Positions 41,932 to 55,300 of a stretch of DNA of 64,000 bases are shown one piece after another. Position 1 is the first letter of the stretch. Each line of letters opens with the position of its first letter. The position numbers and the translations under genes were made by a program. The stretch comes from Paraspadella gotoi. Lineage: Eukaryota > Chaetognatha. Location of the stretch: the NCBI GenBank assembly GCA_051294375.1, contig CM119267.1, positions 16,842,606-16,906,605 of the forward strand. The letters are read 5' to 3'. The notes beneath the pieces are model-generated. The model worked only from the letters and a program-made list of their open reading frames with translations. It was not told where the DNA came from and did no database searches.

Positions 41932-41971
<40 letters not shown>

Positions 41972-42260
41972 ATAGCCTCGGCGCTAACTGTTTGTGTCTA
42001 ATTCTCTTTTTTCTTTTTTCATTCCTCCATCTCTATCTCCCTGTCTCCCTCCCTCTCTCTCCCTCCCTCTCTCTCACTCTCTCTCTCTCTCTCACCCATC
42101 TCATTTCTGCCGTATAGGATGTCCCGCCCGCGATAAAGCTTTCTTAACTGAAGACACTCGTTAAAAGCGGGTGGCCGGAGCGGAGAGCGAGAGCGACGAT
42201 GCCATTAGCGCGTCCCATTCAAACTCGCGTGATAATGAAATTAAAAACAACAATCGAGAA
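41764..42260. other. Gene-free stretch with CT arrays
   Basis: CT arrays at 41,932-41,971 and 42,050-42,092; otherwise AT-rich. Confidence 0.5.
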
Positions 42261-42426
42261 NNNNNNNNNNNNNNNNNNNNNNNNNNNNNNNNNNNNNNNN
42301 NNNNNNNNNNNNNNNNNNNNNNNNNNNNNNNNNNNNNNNNNNNNNNNNNNNNNNNNNNNNNNNNNNNNNNNNNNNNNNNNNNNNNNNNNNNNNNNNNNNN
42401 NNNNNNNNGAGAGAGAGAGAGAGAGG
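42261..42426. repeat. 148-N gap followed by (GA)n
   Basis: N at 42,261-42,408, then GA repeat 42,409-42,426. The missing sequence is probably the rest of the array. Confidence 0.9.
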
Positions 42427-42913
42427 CAAAGGCAAAGAGAGCAGCAAAAAAATGAAAAAAAATATTCATTCAAAGACAAATTTCAACAGAAACTCAGATT
42501 CCGCAAACGATTGCGGCAAACATTCAGTAAAAGCAGGTGCTGCGCTTTTTTAACCGCTCCTTGCCGCAAAACCAGACAGCAGAGGTGCTGCAGGAAGATG
42601 GGGCTTTTCGTCCCTCGCTCAAGTCGTAACAACTTTCCTTTTTTCCGCCCAATAAAACTCGTAATAGAAAAATGAAGAATAACCTCGTTTTCCTTTTTCT
42701 CTTCTGTCTCATCCTTACCAAATTCCCCCCCCCCCGCTTTTTTACCTACTTATTTTTTTCTCTCAAGAATTGCTCACCTTTTCTTTCCTGTTATGACACT
42801 TTGTGAGTTTGTTGAAAGAGAGGTAAGACAAGAGAGAGAAAGATCTTAATAGGGACAGGAAAATAAGAAGGGGCTTGGTGAGAAAACCACTCCAGAGAGA
42901 GAGAGAGAGAAGA

Positions 42914-42987
<74 letters not shown>

Positions 42988-43091
42988 CAACGCGGGCCAT
43001 TTTCCGCCTTTATGACTGACTCTCTCTTCTCTTCTCAACTTTTTCGAAGTCCATTGCGAAAGACAAGGAATGTTCTCTCGGTGAAAACGGG

Positions 43092-43153
43092 GTGCGTGCT
43101 GGAGTTAACCTTCGGTCTCACTGTGCGTGCTGGAGTTAACCTTCGGTCTCGCT
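43092..43153 (+). repeat. 31-bp tandem duplication
   Basis: Two copies of a unit that starts GTGCGTGCTGGAGTTAACC and ends TTCGGTCTC(A/G)CT (43,092-43,122 and 43,123-43,153), differing at one base. Confidence 0.9.
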
Positions 43154-44133
43154 GGAGTTCACATGGACGGGCCAGGAAAATGCTGAAGTCGAGGAGTACA
43201 AAAACTTTTCGATTCTCTGTTGGCAGATGAAATCAACATAAAGATTACCGTGACTAATAATAATCGATGTGAATAAGAATTAACGATTGCTTAAAGCAGG
43301 TTTTGATAAAAATTATCCCATAATTAAATTAATTATCCATTACATGACTATAGACTAATTGACTCGTGATTGAATGAAATTATACAAATAGAATTTGTGT
43401 GTTCCTATTTTCATTTTATGATAGTTTTATAGCTGTGGAGTCTGTTGTGGAAATCTAGTTTTCCAAAATGTGTTTACAGTACCGTTACTTCTAATTTTAC
43501 ATTAACTTTTAACATTTTAACACAGAACGACGACTAAAAGGTCGTATAGGGCGCGGAGTGTGTGCCCATGACCGTATCCGTGTATTCATTCATTCATTCT
43601 TGTTTCATCATAGAGAACATATTGTTTAATCCGAGTTGTATTATGTATTATGAAAAAAGAACATCCATTAATGAGATTAGCAGTTCTAAAATTAGTTATT
43701 TCATATTAATATTTTTAACATTAGTAATTCTAAATATCCATTCATAACCTTGAAGACTCAATTTCGGTCGTAACACGTGGCGTTTGACGTTCGCTTCGAT
43801 CCAAGTCTCGTCCTTCGTCCTTCGTCGTTAGCTTCGCGACGAAAACTCGAAAAGGTTGAGTCTGCCCCCTCAGGGATCTGACACCCCTGGCCCACCCCTC
43901 TCTGCCTACGTCCTTGAACTCCCATCCTCTCTCTTGAGAACCCCTTACTCTGGCCCCCTCCCGGACCCTTCTTGTCCCCATTTTCTCCAGACGAGAGGCT
44001 CCTCATTCCCCCCCACCCGACGAAGATGTCCCTGCTGATGAGCCATTCCTATGATGACGAGCTCCTCTAAAATGAAGATGGACTCTCGAGTCGACGCCCT
44101 CCAAGACTTGAACTGACTCGCCAACGGCCTCGG

Positions 44134-44192
<59 letters not shown>

Positions 44193-45116
44193 TATAAGGA
44201 CTTTTGCGAGAAAACGATTTTCTCTCCATTGTTGCTTCTCTCTCTAAATTTCAGTGACCGGCTGTCAAAAAGAAACTTAGCAGTTAACCTCAACTTTCTT
44301 GCGAGAACCGCTCGTGCGCGAAAAGAGAAATGGGGTTTAGAGAGAATCAGGGGAGGGAGGGGGTGAGAAAAAAATATAGAGGAAGGAATAACATTTTAGT
44401 AGGGAGGTTGCGATGAAGGATATTTAACAAGACGAAAAGAGAGTAAAAAGGAAAAATATCATCAGACCCATTCCTCTCTCGACCTTACCTTACCTTACCC
44501 TCTCCCAGTTTCACTAACCTCCCCTCACCACACAGCAAGACTTCTCTTCTCTTCCTTCTCCCCAGATCCTTTTCTCTCTCGTCTTTTTCTCTTTCTCTCT
44601 GTCTCTCTCGTTCTCTGTCTCTATCTCTCACCTGAAAAAAAAAAAGAATGCGTAGGCGTCGATCGTAAAATCCGTTGCAGGTGGAGCGAAAAATGGATGA
44701 TCGATAGGAGTTGACGAAGGAGCCGACCACACGGTTAGAGGAGCAAAGAAAAAAAATATATGGAATAAAAAAATAAAGAGAAAGGAGGAAAAAGGAAAAG
44801 GGCGGAATGAGAGCAAAGAAGTCATCTCAATTTAAGTGAAACTGTAAGAAGTAATAAACGAAACATTTTTAATCTAGTCGTGAGGGAAACACGATGAAAA
44901 GCGGGGCAATGTAAGCAGGGAGGACCGAGGAGAAGCCGGAGGCAAGGGGGGAAGGGAAGGTGGGGGTAACAGAGCGGCGGGACTCGCCATGGGGGGGGGG
45001 TAAGCGCAAATAACTGCGTCACGATTAACTGAGCCGACTTTTTTTTTATATCCTTTTATTTTGCTTCGAGATGCAGATCGGCGAGACCGTAAAATCCGAG
45101 ATGCGTTTGAGATGGA

Positions 45117-45240
45117 GAGTGAGAGAGAGAGAGGGAGAGAGGGGGAGAGAGGGAGAGAGAGAGAGAGAAGAGAGGAGAGAGAAGAGAGAGAGAGGAGAGA
45201 GAGAGAGAGAGGGAGAGAGAGAGGAGAGAGGAGAGAGAGA

Positions 45241-45286
<46 letters not shown>

Positions 45287-45289
45287 GGA
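45117..45289 (+). repeat. Imperfect (GA)n microsatellite
   Basis: GA repeat with GGG and AAG interruptions over about 170 bp. Confidence 0.95.
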
Positions 45290-47060
45290 AGGGAGAACGG
45301 AGAAAGATATCTTTGTACCGAAAGACGGTTAAAGGGGCAGGAAAGGGATTGCGGGGGCGAGAGAGGTTAAAGAAAGGTGAAGGAGGTTAGAGAGGCAAAG
45401 AGGAACGTGAATGTTGTGCAGCTTTGAAGAGACTGAGGGATGGAGAGAGGCAATGTAGGTCGCAGAGTAAATTAAATAATGAACAGAAGATATATATGAA
45501 AATATATCAAGGAATTGAGACGAGTTAATTTATTTTTGTTTTTAATTTCGGTAGTTATGGATATTGGATAGTATACGAAATTGTTATGTTCGTCGTTACG
45601 AACCTAAAAATATATTAAAAGCCTCCACACGCTCTTCCGCAGTTTATGAAAGTAGTTACATATAATATGGCACTTACTAAAAAACAATGAAAATGAATTG
45701 CTTCCTTGAATCTGAGACTGTTTGTAATTTAGTCTCTTGGTGTGGAGATGAAAACGGATAATGATCCGGTAAACGAGGACCTTCAGCGAAAAAATAATGA
45801 CTTGTTTTTTTGTTTTTTTTATAATGTACGCTTAAAATAAAGGTTTATTAAATTTGTTACGAAACAGATCTATGTTCAAATGTCCTTTTTGTGACTCGAC
45901 GTGTACTACCAAAACTGGCTACAAAAAAGAAAATGATAAGGAAAAGACTCATTACACATCAGTCCCCTCTTTCCCCTTTCTTCCATTACTGTCTCTTTAC
46001 AGGCGATGAAAATGAAGGATCGTTGTATAACAGAGTCCTCTACTCCCCCCCCCCCGAAATACTTTTTTTCCCTCGACGTTTCTTCTCGCGGTAAATCTTC
46101 GTCTTCTTCTTTTTTCCTTTTTTTCTTTTTCTTTATGCCGAAGCTCGTCCCTCGATCGTCATCCATCATCGTTTATTGCCTCACACCCACCCCCCTCGGT
46201 TTTATCCACCATACAATTTATATTCCTCCCCCACCCACCCCGTCGGACTACTTATCATCCCCTGTATAAACTATACGCCCCCCCCCTCGCCTCGTCAAAC
46301 GCTTTTTATTCTCCCACATTTCTTAACAACGAGCGAGTTGTTATGATTCCCTGCATCGTTTTATCACCCTCGCCAACACCCTAGCCCGGTCCGGTCGTTT
46401 ATTCCAGAAGTTCTACCCATTGATATAATCCTCTGTACCCTCTGAAGTGGCCATTTCTCGACCCCCTTTATAACACTTCCCTCGCTAGGGTAAGAATTTT
46501 CCGCTACCCAACCAGGAACATGTCTCCAGTCCCCCTTGGCCACCCTTGATGATTTCCCCTCCCCCATTCGTCGCATTATTATTTCTCTCGTGATATCATC
46601 GTCTTTTTCTTTCTTCGTTCCGTCGAGATCCCCGACTCCCCCTCAAACACCCCCCCTCTCGGCGGACGTCGAAGTTCTTAAAATAGGGATGAGATCGACG
46701 CAGAGACCTTTCATACGGAAGTTTTAAACTGATACGTAAGTTCCTTTGAAGCAGAGAATGTTGTCAGCGTTCACGATCTGGTTCGCACGAAACATAACTA
46801 CATAAAATTCGGCGAACTGAACTAAGTCTTAAGGTTTTCATCGACGTCAGCCCTACTATAACCATCCCGAGTCGGCGGCAGGCGGGCAAGCTGTGGCTAA
46901 AGGGCCGGGATTGCTCTGTAACGGCATAGGAATGTCCTGATTATGGGAGCAATTGACTCGGACAAAAAGAAGGACCGGAGAGGGAGGAAGAGAGGGAGGG
47001 AGGGAGGGAGGGAGGAACGAAGGAAGGAAAGGAGTCACATCGAAAGGTTGAATGAGAGGG

Positions 47061-50000
47061 AGAGAGAGGTCGAGTTGGGAAAGGAAGTAAAAAATTAAAG
47101 AGAGAAGAGATCAAGTACGTACGATAATGAAATGTAATATTTAATGATTTATTAAAAGGAGAGTTTTAAAGGCACAACGTCGAGGATCTAAGACAATTGT
47201 TAACGCTTCTGAAGAGGAAGATTGTCGGCAAAAATTTATACTTTCTTCCGTTGCTCTTCAATTTCCCACAATGCCACAAAATTCAACTTGTCCAATTCGG
47301 TTTATTTTGTTTGGTTTTTTTTAGCTCGATCCAAAATTACAACCATCGAAGTCTAGTCTAGTCATAAATTTCTGGAAATCGTTGTTCTCGTGTTTTTATA
47401 TGACACCTAGGGCCACAAAATGAAAGAGGCCGTCACCTATGTGTAGCAACAATATTTAAACAAATGACACGAATTATAATTTTTAATGCAAATTTGCGGA
47501 TAAAAAAAATAGATTGTTGCATTGACAATGGATTTAATTCATTTATTGCGACAGGGTCCAAGTGATAATTGTGATTATTATAAAAAAATGAAATGATCTT
47601 AAAAAGGCATGATCGCGTGAGTAATCGTTGCTACGCCATCATTGAGAAGTATTTTCTTCGTATAACAGTATTATTATAACATGTACTGTATCATAAGCTG
47701 TGCCATCAGAATATTGGCATAATTGTAATCTCCCCGACCGGAACCGAGACGGTCGGTCATTTTTATATTCGCAAATATCTTATTATACACTATACTATGA
47801 TACATTATATTCAGGGGTGGGTCCATATATCGAGAAAAAACTTAACGGCCTGCCCTGTCTGAACGATTTGAGATACAATAATAAAATAGGTGCCAAAATA
47901 TTTTTTTATCTTTTTACTTTCATATGCAATGAAACAATAAAAAATGTCAAACAACTACAAGGCGTTGTGAATGTTTTCAAATCATTTAATCATTTTTATA
48001 CGCGCACCTTACATTGCAGAGTATAAAAGCCATATCTTCAATTGACCTGATTTTAAGCTTTTCATCACTATCCAAATTAAACTTATTTAATTTTTTTTCA
48101 GGTAAAACAAATTTTAAAAAGATTTTAACGAATAGGCCTTAATCGTCAAATACTTTGTATTTCTTACCGTTTTGACCCTTTTATTATGCATTCAGAAATC
48201 TTACATGATTAGCTTAATTATCTGATAATATCATTAATAATTTTTTTGATAAAAGTAAGTTTTAGTAAAAATAAAACCAAAACAATAACTTACCCGAACA
48301 TTACCTGCTTACTTCAAATTATTTTAAACCAAAATGCAATGTACACCTGCCAAAAACATTATTATATTATGAGCATTTCCAAAAAATATTTTTAACTGTT
48401 ATATCTTAGAATAAGATTAAATAATAAGTTTTCAAACATTTTTCTTCCAAACCGCGCGGAGAAAATCGAGCAGTTGCCTTTGCTGCATCAAAAAAGCATT
48501 ATATTAAAGAATTTCAAAAAGATTAAAATATCATCTAAAAGTTAAGAAATATTATACAAATATTTATTCAGATTTTAAAAAAAATTAAGAATTTTAGAGT
48601 AATGATTTTTTAAAATTTTTCTCGATATATGGTGCAACCCCTGTAATTCAATATTATTAAAAAAAAGTTTGGTTAAGGTTAAGGGTGGTTATTGGTTAAA
48701 GTTAAAATGGTTAAGAAAAATAATAATTAAGAATAAAGGAAGGTAAGTTAAAGGAGTATAAAGTTAAGAGTAATTAATTATATTAATTAGTTATATTAAT
48801 TATGGTCAAAGGTAATTGACCTGGTCCGGGTAATATTCAAAAAACTAATTTAAAAAAAAATTATATTTATACTTGTAAAAAAACGAAAAAAATTACCGAC
48901 CGGGAAGATCCTAAACGGTGAATATTCTATTTTACCAGAAAATTTTTCTCCGCAATGTTCATTATAGCACGTTTCGTTAACTTAGTAAGGTTACTTCTGT
49001 ACACTTTAAAGCTCGTAATCTATATTTTTACATTTTTCTATAGAATAATTTTTCTTATTGGCTGAACAAACTTGGTCCAGGACTAAAGCAATTGAACGAA
49101 AGAGCAAAACCGAGGTGAGGACTCCTCACTCAGGTTTTATAAGTAATCATTGCGCATTAGCTTTCACGTTGGCATGGCTTAAGTTAAGGAGGATTAACAT
49201 TTAATTTTTTTGAAATTGGTTAAAATTTTATGGAGATTCCTACAAAACGGATTTTTTTAACTTTAAAATATTTTCGAAACATCTTCGTCTTGTCATATAT
49301 TAACACAAAAATGCCTAAATTAAACTTATTTTATCTGACTAACATAAACCTGAAGAAAAAACATCATTTCACATCTATACACCAGATCAATCTTTTTAAT
49401 CTTTTTATGAACAAACTATTAATAAACCCAAAGATTCACAAGGGAAAATATTACAAAGGATTCGCACTTGAAAGAGGACATTTTTAGTTAACGAAGGAAT
49501 ACAAACTAAAAACTAAATAACATTCAGGCAATTACAAGCAACAAGCTTATATATATTGAAAGTTTTACCAAGAAAAAGCACATTTTATCATTCAAAATTT
49601 AAATAAGAAATATTTACGGTTAAGTTTAAGCCTTCAAAACTAAAAAATGCCCCCACTAAAAAAGCTTAACTTTTACTGATCGCCAAATGAAACATTCTAA
49701 CCAAATTCTTAACGATAAAATGAAAACTATTTCATAAATAAAGCTATGTGTCTTGCATTGATGGTCAGTGTTAAATAGCAATATATTACATTAAGATGAC
49801 AAAAAGCTAAATCAAATTTAAAAGACTAGCAAAATTTAGAAATAGAAATTCACTCAAAAAATTTAATGAAGGTAGAACATCTATTATTTTCTATGTTTAG
49901 CTAGTCCAAAATTGAAAAAAAAAATATTATTGAATCTACACTGGCGTAAAAAACTTAAGGATATAATAATAAGGGCGGAAGAGAAAAACTGAAAAAAATG

Positions 50001-51959
50001 GAAAAACTAAAAATTAACAGAGATCGCTCCTGAATTGGGAAAGATTACGATAGCTATCACTCATACGTACAATGCCTTAATTAACTTTTTATACAAAACT
50101 TAAAATTTCTACAATTTGTTTTTATTTGAAAACTAAAAAACTAATGTTTTATTATCCAAAGTTCAGCTTTGTAAGTCTGAACCAAATGATGGATTATGAA
50201 CCTATAACAATAAAAGCTAAACAAACATCGAAACGGTTTTTAAAACCCAAAATCTATTTTTAACTAAGATGTTAAAGTTTTTTTTCGGTTAATGCGCTAC
50301 TATGTATGAAAACCCAAAGAGTGATAGATCAGAGTTAATAGATATCAATATGATATTACCGACAATTATAATTATAGGCACTGATATGGTTCTCGATAAG
50401 CATGAAATTCAGACTGGAAAAATAAAAGTACCGCAAGATATACATAAACAAGAGGGAAATTGACACGGTGAAGTTTTTAGTGGAAAGCTAATTTATATAC
50501 AACCGGGAGACCTATGTGAATCAGGATCGGGTTAGTCGTGACGTTACCCTCACCCTCTGAATCGTAAAAGCTGAGTTATCCAGGCTGTCACGGTCAAAAG
50601 AAAAAAACTTTTTTCGAAGTTACAAAAACAAAGTGCTGAGCTATAAAAGCTGTCACGGTTAAAACAAAGAGAAACTCTCCAATAGTTAAGTGCACGAATG
50701 AGCTATATTAAAAATCCAAAGCTACTAACACGACTTTAAAAGTAATTTCTTTTTGCAAAAAAAAAAAAAAAACAATATAATTCCGGTATCCGTAACGTAA
50801 TTGATATCGTAGCGGCGAGTGTTTAACAGTAATGTAAGATGCCCTCGTGATAAAGTAATATTAGCAATTAAAGACGATGCGCAAACTTTGAACGAATCAA
50901 ATTTGAATGAACTGGCCTCTCGTTCTTTTTTTTCCGAATATAGAAGTAAAAAAAAGAAAAGGGTAAGAGGTCGCTATCTAACGCAACGCTAAAACCGGAA
51001 GGGGCCAGTTTGAAACCGGAATACGAGCGGAGGTCGACAGATCGCACGCAATTCTCTAAAGATAATCGTTGATCATATCACCAACCAACAAATTACATAC
51101 GATGATTGGTTATTCTTTAAGCGACGAGGTAATTTGAATTACGGGGAAAACGGTATCCAAAGTTGGCTCGTTTTTTTCTTTCATATTATCCAGGGATTCT
51201 AATTTTTTTTTTTTCGCCAACTGAAAACGCGAGATTCCCAAAAAGCCCGGATATACAATCTAGCGAAAATGACGGCGCAGAAAAGACGATTCTGCGACCA
51301 GGAGGCGGAAAGGGGGAAATCCCCGAAGAAAGAGGATAATCCCGGTGACGAGATCCTAAGCAACCCACATGCTCAATTTCGATTCGAACGGAGAAAATAA
51401 CAATGACATTCATCATCACGCAGAGTTTAAAAAAAGCCCAACACATGAACCGTGAAAGCACAACAAAATTCCTCCCTTAGTTCATTTCAGTGTTCATTGG
51501 TGTTTTAATTTGAGTATCTACGTAAATTAACGAGAAGCAAGGAAGGAAGGAAGGGAAAAGGGGAAGCGAGAGATTTATGGATTTTTTTTCTTCTTACAAC
51601 TCTAAAACTTCTTACAATCAAAAATAGTCGGTCGAAAATTTTGTCGTCGTCCCCGACGTCTCCCGAGTTAGTACTTTTTAATTGAGCAACTACAAATATT
51701 AAAAAAATACGCATTTTCTTAGCTCAAGACACAAAAATCCACAAATGCAGTTCACCATCAAATATTGAAATCGATGGAGGAAGCTAAGTAAGACAAGAGC
51801 AGATAAGAGAAAAAAGAATTTGGGTAACAAACTGGAACTAGCTGACAAAAATGATATTCTAAAAAAAAAGGAACGAATCGTATTAAAGGGGGGAAAAAGG
51901 GAAAAAGAGGAAGGGGGAAAAGTAATTAAAAAAATAAAGGAAAATAATAGGAAAGAAAA
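47061..51959. other. AT-rich gene-free stretch downstream of LARP1
   Basis: No coding exon recognised and no GA/CT arrays, in contrast to everything before 47,060. It holds the hAT-like element at 47,812-48,643, a degenerate GGTTAAGG-rich patch at 48,660-48,790, and a loose two-copy repeat around CTGTCACGGT(C/T)AAAA at about 50,570-50,690. Confidence 0.5.
47812..48643. mobile_element. Possible hAT-like MITE
   Basis: Inverted ends CAGGGGTGGGTCCATATATC and CAGGGGTTGCACCATATATC, both continuing GAGAAAAA, match at about 24 of 28 positions. CAGGGGTG is a common hAT terminus. I could not find an intact 8-bp duplication, so it is old, or the pairing is coincidental. No transposase inside. Confidence 0.45.
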
Positions 51960-52385
51960 AGATAGGGAGCTTTTTTAATAAAACAAGTTAACTTGAATAT
52001 CACACGAATAAAAACGAAAAAAGCGAGAGAACAAAGGTGGCCGTGATGAAGGCTGCTCTGAAAGGACGAAACGCGGGAAGTTTGAGGTTGAAAGTTTTTT
52101 TACGCGTGATTTTTCGGGGATGACGGTGACGAAGTCGCCGCTCGCGAAAAGTAAATACGAATTCGAAACTTCAGAATCAAATGACAAGGCAGAATGAGCG
52201 ACGGCGACGACGATTCAGACGATTTAAGAAGTTTTTTTTTTTTTGCCGATGGAGATTAGAGGGGATTTCGACGGGGAGTTTTGACTGGGGTTATTAAAGA
52301 GTAATTTGAAGGGAGATATTCACGAAGAGAAATTTGCCGAACTGCATTCCAATTGGTTTTAAAGGGGGAGTAAAAACGAGGACTA
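51960..52385 (-). other. LARP1: LARP1 3' untranslated region (inferred)
   Basis: Sequence between the TAG at 52386 and the probable poly(A) site. It has no long open frame continuing LARP1. The end is set only by the ATTAAA signal at 51,974-51,979 and is approximate. Confidence 0.45.
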
Positions 52386-55300
52386 CTACTGCGGCGGCGG
52401 CGGCGGCGGGGGCACACTCGCTGAAGAGGCAGTTTGCGAGTAAACGTCCACCGCTACGGTCTGCGAGAAAGAAAACAAATAGACAAGAGTAAACAGTAGA
52501 GCTTAGTAATAGTTACGTATGAAAATTTTTAAAGTTAATTTTGAACAACATACAACCAGCGAATACTCACTAATTTATAAAAAAATAATTTTATGTTTTT
52601 TATCCTTATAAGATCGTAAAATTTCAAAATAAGCTTTTCTTAATTTTCGTGAAAAGTTGATAAAAGAAAATATATATAAAAATTCTTTCATTAAGTAGGT
52701 TAAAAATTTAAAAACTATATATAATATTTAAAAATTTAATTTTCAGTTTAAAAGATAAGTTTTTTTAAATTTTTGACCAACTTTTCATGACGAATCCATT
52801 TCTACAATAACAACTTACAAAAAACCATTTTGAAATTTTAACATTTATAGGGTCAGTACTACATGTATAAATATAGCATATTGCCTATAGCCTCTTTATA
52901 CAATAATGTTCATTATAAAAATGTTGTTGCTTCCTCACTTTTAGAATTTTAGTTAAAAGTTAAATTTATGATTTTTACTACGCTTTAGTAAACAGAGCAT
53001 CTCTTTCATGTCGTCAAAAAGTTTGCAGCGCTTACATCTATGCGAAAGTCTTCGAGACGTTTGAACTGCTTCAATTTTTCTTGCAACTCGGGACGGATAT
53101 CTTTGGGACGGTGGCCGGAGTATTTCAAAAACGCCCAAAACTTCTCCAACCCATACAGTTGACCTAAGAGAGAAAAAAAAAAGTTTTAAAAGCACGAGAA
53201 ATTCAAATTAATGCAAAATACTTTGAAAACCTACCATGGTTCAAGTCTCGAACGGTTTCCTCTTGAAAGTCCCTAAACAGATCCTTTCGCCAATGTTTTT
53301 CAAGGCCATATGAATAAAACCTGATAAAAAAAAAAATAAAACACATTCAAAAACCAAGTTTCCATAGAAGAAACATGCGATAAGAATCACATTGCATTTA
53401 CTAAGTCAAATAAGAATTAAGTACTAAGTATTAAGTAACTGTAATACACATCACTTTCGATTCTTAAAATTAACAATATTAATTTTTTTCACCTAAACAA
53501 GCACTCGAGACCATATCGGCAAGACCCAGGCGGTGATGCCCAAGACGACGCCATGACGTGAGGGGCGGCGCCGGCAGCCCTAGGATCAACGCCCGCGGCC
53601 GCGTCTTCCACGGAGAAACGACGGAATTCTTCGTACATTCTCTGATTAAACTGATCGCGGAGGAAGAATGACCAGAAGCGATAGAGGGAATTCATCATGG
53701 GCGATGAACCAGGACCCAGCAACCGACGTTCTGAGGAAAAGACAAGGAAAAAAAATCCTCAAACGATATTCGCAAGTAATTTGCCGAAATCGAATGAGAT
53801 TGAAAGTCAAACGAACCTTTGAGACATCTCGCGCGATACTTGTGGTAGACGACTTGGGTGAAGCCGTTCTCCTTGAGCAGAACGTGGGAAGGGTGTTCGA
53901 ACCGAGGAAAGGATTGGGGTGTACCCGACACCATCGGGCCGTGAAGGGAGTGAGCGGACGGCGACATCGCCGGAGATCCTGAAACGGGAATCGGGAAGAG
54001 AGGAGAGTGAGAGCGAGTTAAGAGAGATCAGAGTCGCTCATAATATCCGAGTTTCCGTCGTCGAACTTACCCGTCGAGTCGACGGTGTCTCGTCGTTCCC
54101 TAAGATGCGGCTTCGAGTCCATGACCCAACCAACGTGAAATTCTTCGGGAGGGTCGGGACCGTGTCGCGTCTTTTGTTTGCGAGGAGTTCCGGGTCCCGG
54201 TGCCGCGGCCGCCTTGACCACAGGGAAGAAGCGCGGGTTGTCGCGGGGAATGGCGCCCGAAGGGTGCCCCGATTTCTGGCCGCAGGAAGCTTGACTCTTT
54301 TGCATGCTCCTTTCCAACCAGGAACCCTTTAGAGCGCAGAAGAATAACAAAATATAAAAAACAATGCACAAATGCACAGCATTTGTTTGACCTAATCGAC
54401 AAAACTAATCGGAGACATTTTTATTCATTTTTCCCCCTTTGTTATGCTTTCATTTTTAACGATGGCATAGGTATAACAACGACAACTACCTGAAGCAAGA
54501 GTTGGGGTCCATGAGAGGGGGGAGGCGGCGGAAGCTCCTCGTTTTCGGGGAGGGCTTTTTCCCTCGATGGGCGGAGAGCGTCGAAGTCTTCGCGGGAGAC
54601 GACGTCGACCGTCTTGCTTTGGGATAGACTCCCAACGCTTCCGCTTTTACGAGGCAGACCCTCCGCACTTTCGGCAAGATCCGCCGCATCAGCTTCGTCA
54701 GAATACTCGTCGCCCCACAAGTCCTGGGAATATGGAATAATATGATTCGAGTATAGTTTGGCAACAAACTATTAAGGTCGCCGCGAAAATAAAAATATTT
54801 TCTTCTTCTCCTCCTCACCCTTTCGTAAAAAAGGAGTCCGTCATTGATCGCCTTGCCGATGTGGCAGGACATCTTGGCGCGCGTCTCGAAGTCGCCCGTC
54901 CGGTCTAGAGTTCGCTTGGTGGCGTCACGCGCCCGAGGGTTTTGCGTCACGACAAGGATTTTGGAGAGTTCCCTGTCGTCCATTTCGTAGTCAGATTCGT
55001 CAGAGCTGATGAAGGAATTAAAGATCAAAAATTATTGAATATTCATCTGATGAGACTTAATGGTTTTTTCAGAGTCTCACCTCTCGTATTTGAGAGCGGC
55101 GCCTTTTCCAGTTCGCAAAGGCTCCAGCTCTTCGTCAAAGTAAAACTCAAGGTCTTCCTTCTGCTCCGAGGCGACTCCGTCGGCCCGTGCAGCGCCGTTG
55201 GCGGCAACGGCGCCGTCTACAGACGGGACGGCGCCACCGCGGGAGTTGAGGCGCTGGCGCCTTGGCGCGCGCACTTCGGTCCATTCGGAATTGGGGGAGG

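Larger units (their letters stand above)
42427..47060. other. Gene-free microsatellite-rich stretch
   Basis: GA arrays 42,894-42,986, 44,137-44,190 and 45,117-45,289; CT array 44,575-44,632; (GGGA)n 46,977-47,015; C runs at 42,726, 46,047 and 46,277. 43,260-43,740 is AT-rich. No exon supported. Confidence 0.45.

Noticed and set aside
45117-45390. Arg/Glu-rich 109-residue frame as a nuclear protein
   Set aside because: Almost entirely (GA)n-derived; the non-repeat tail has no recognisable feature.
53519-53590. DM15 insertion as an unspliced mini-intron
   Set aside because: There is a weak GT at the left edge but no AG at the right edge, the length is a multiple of three, and it has no stop.
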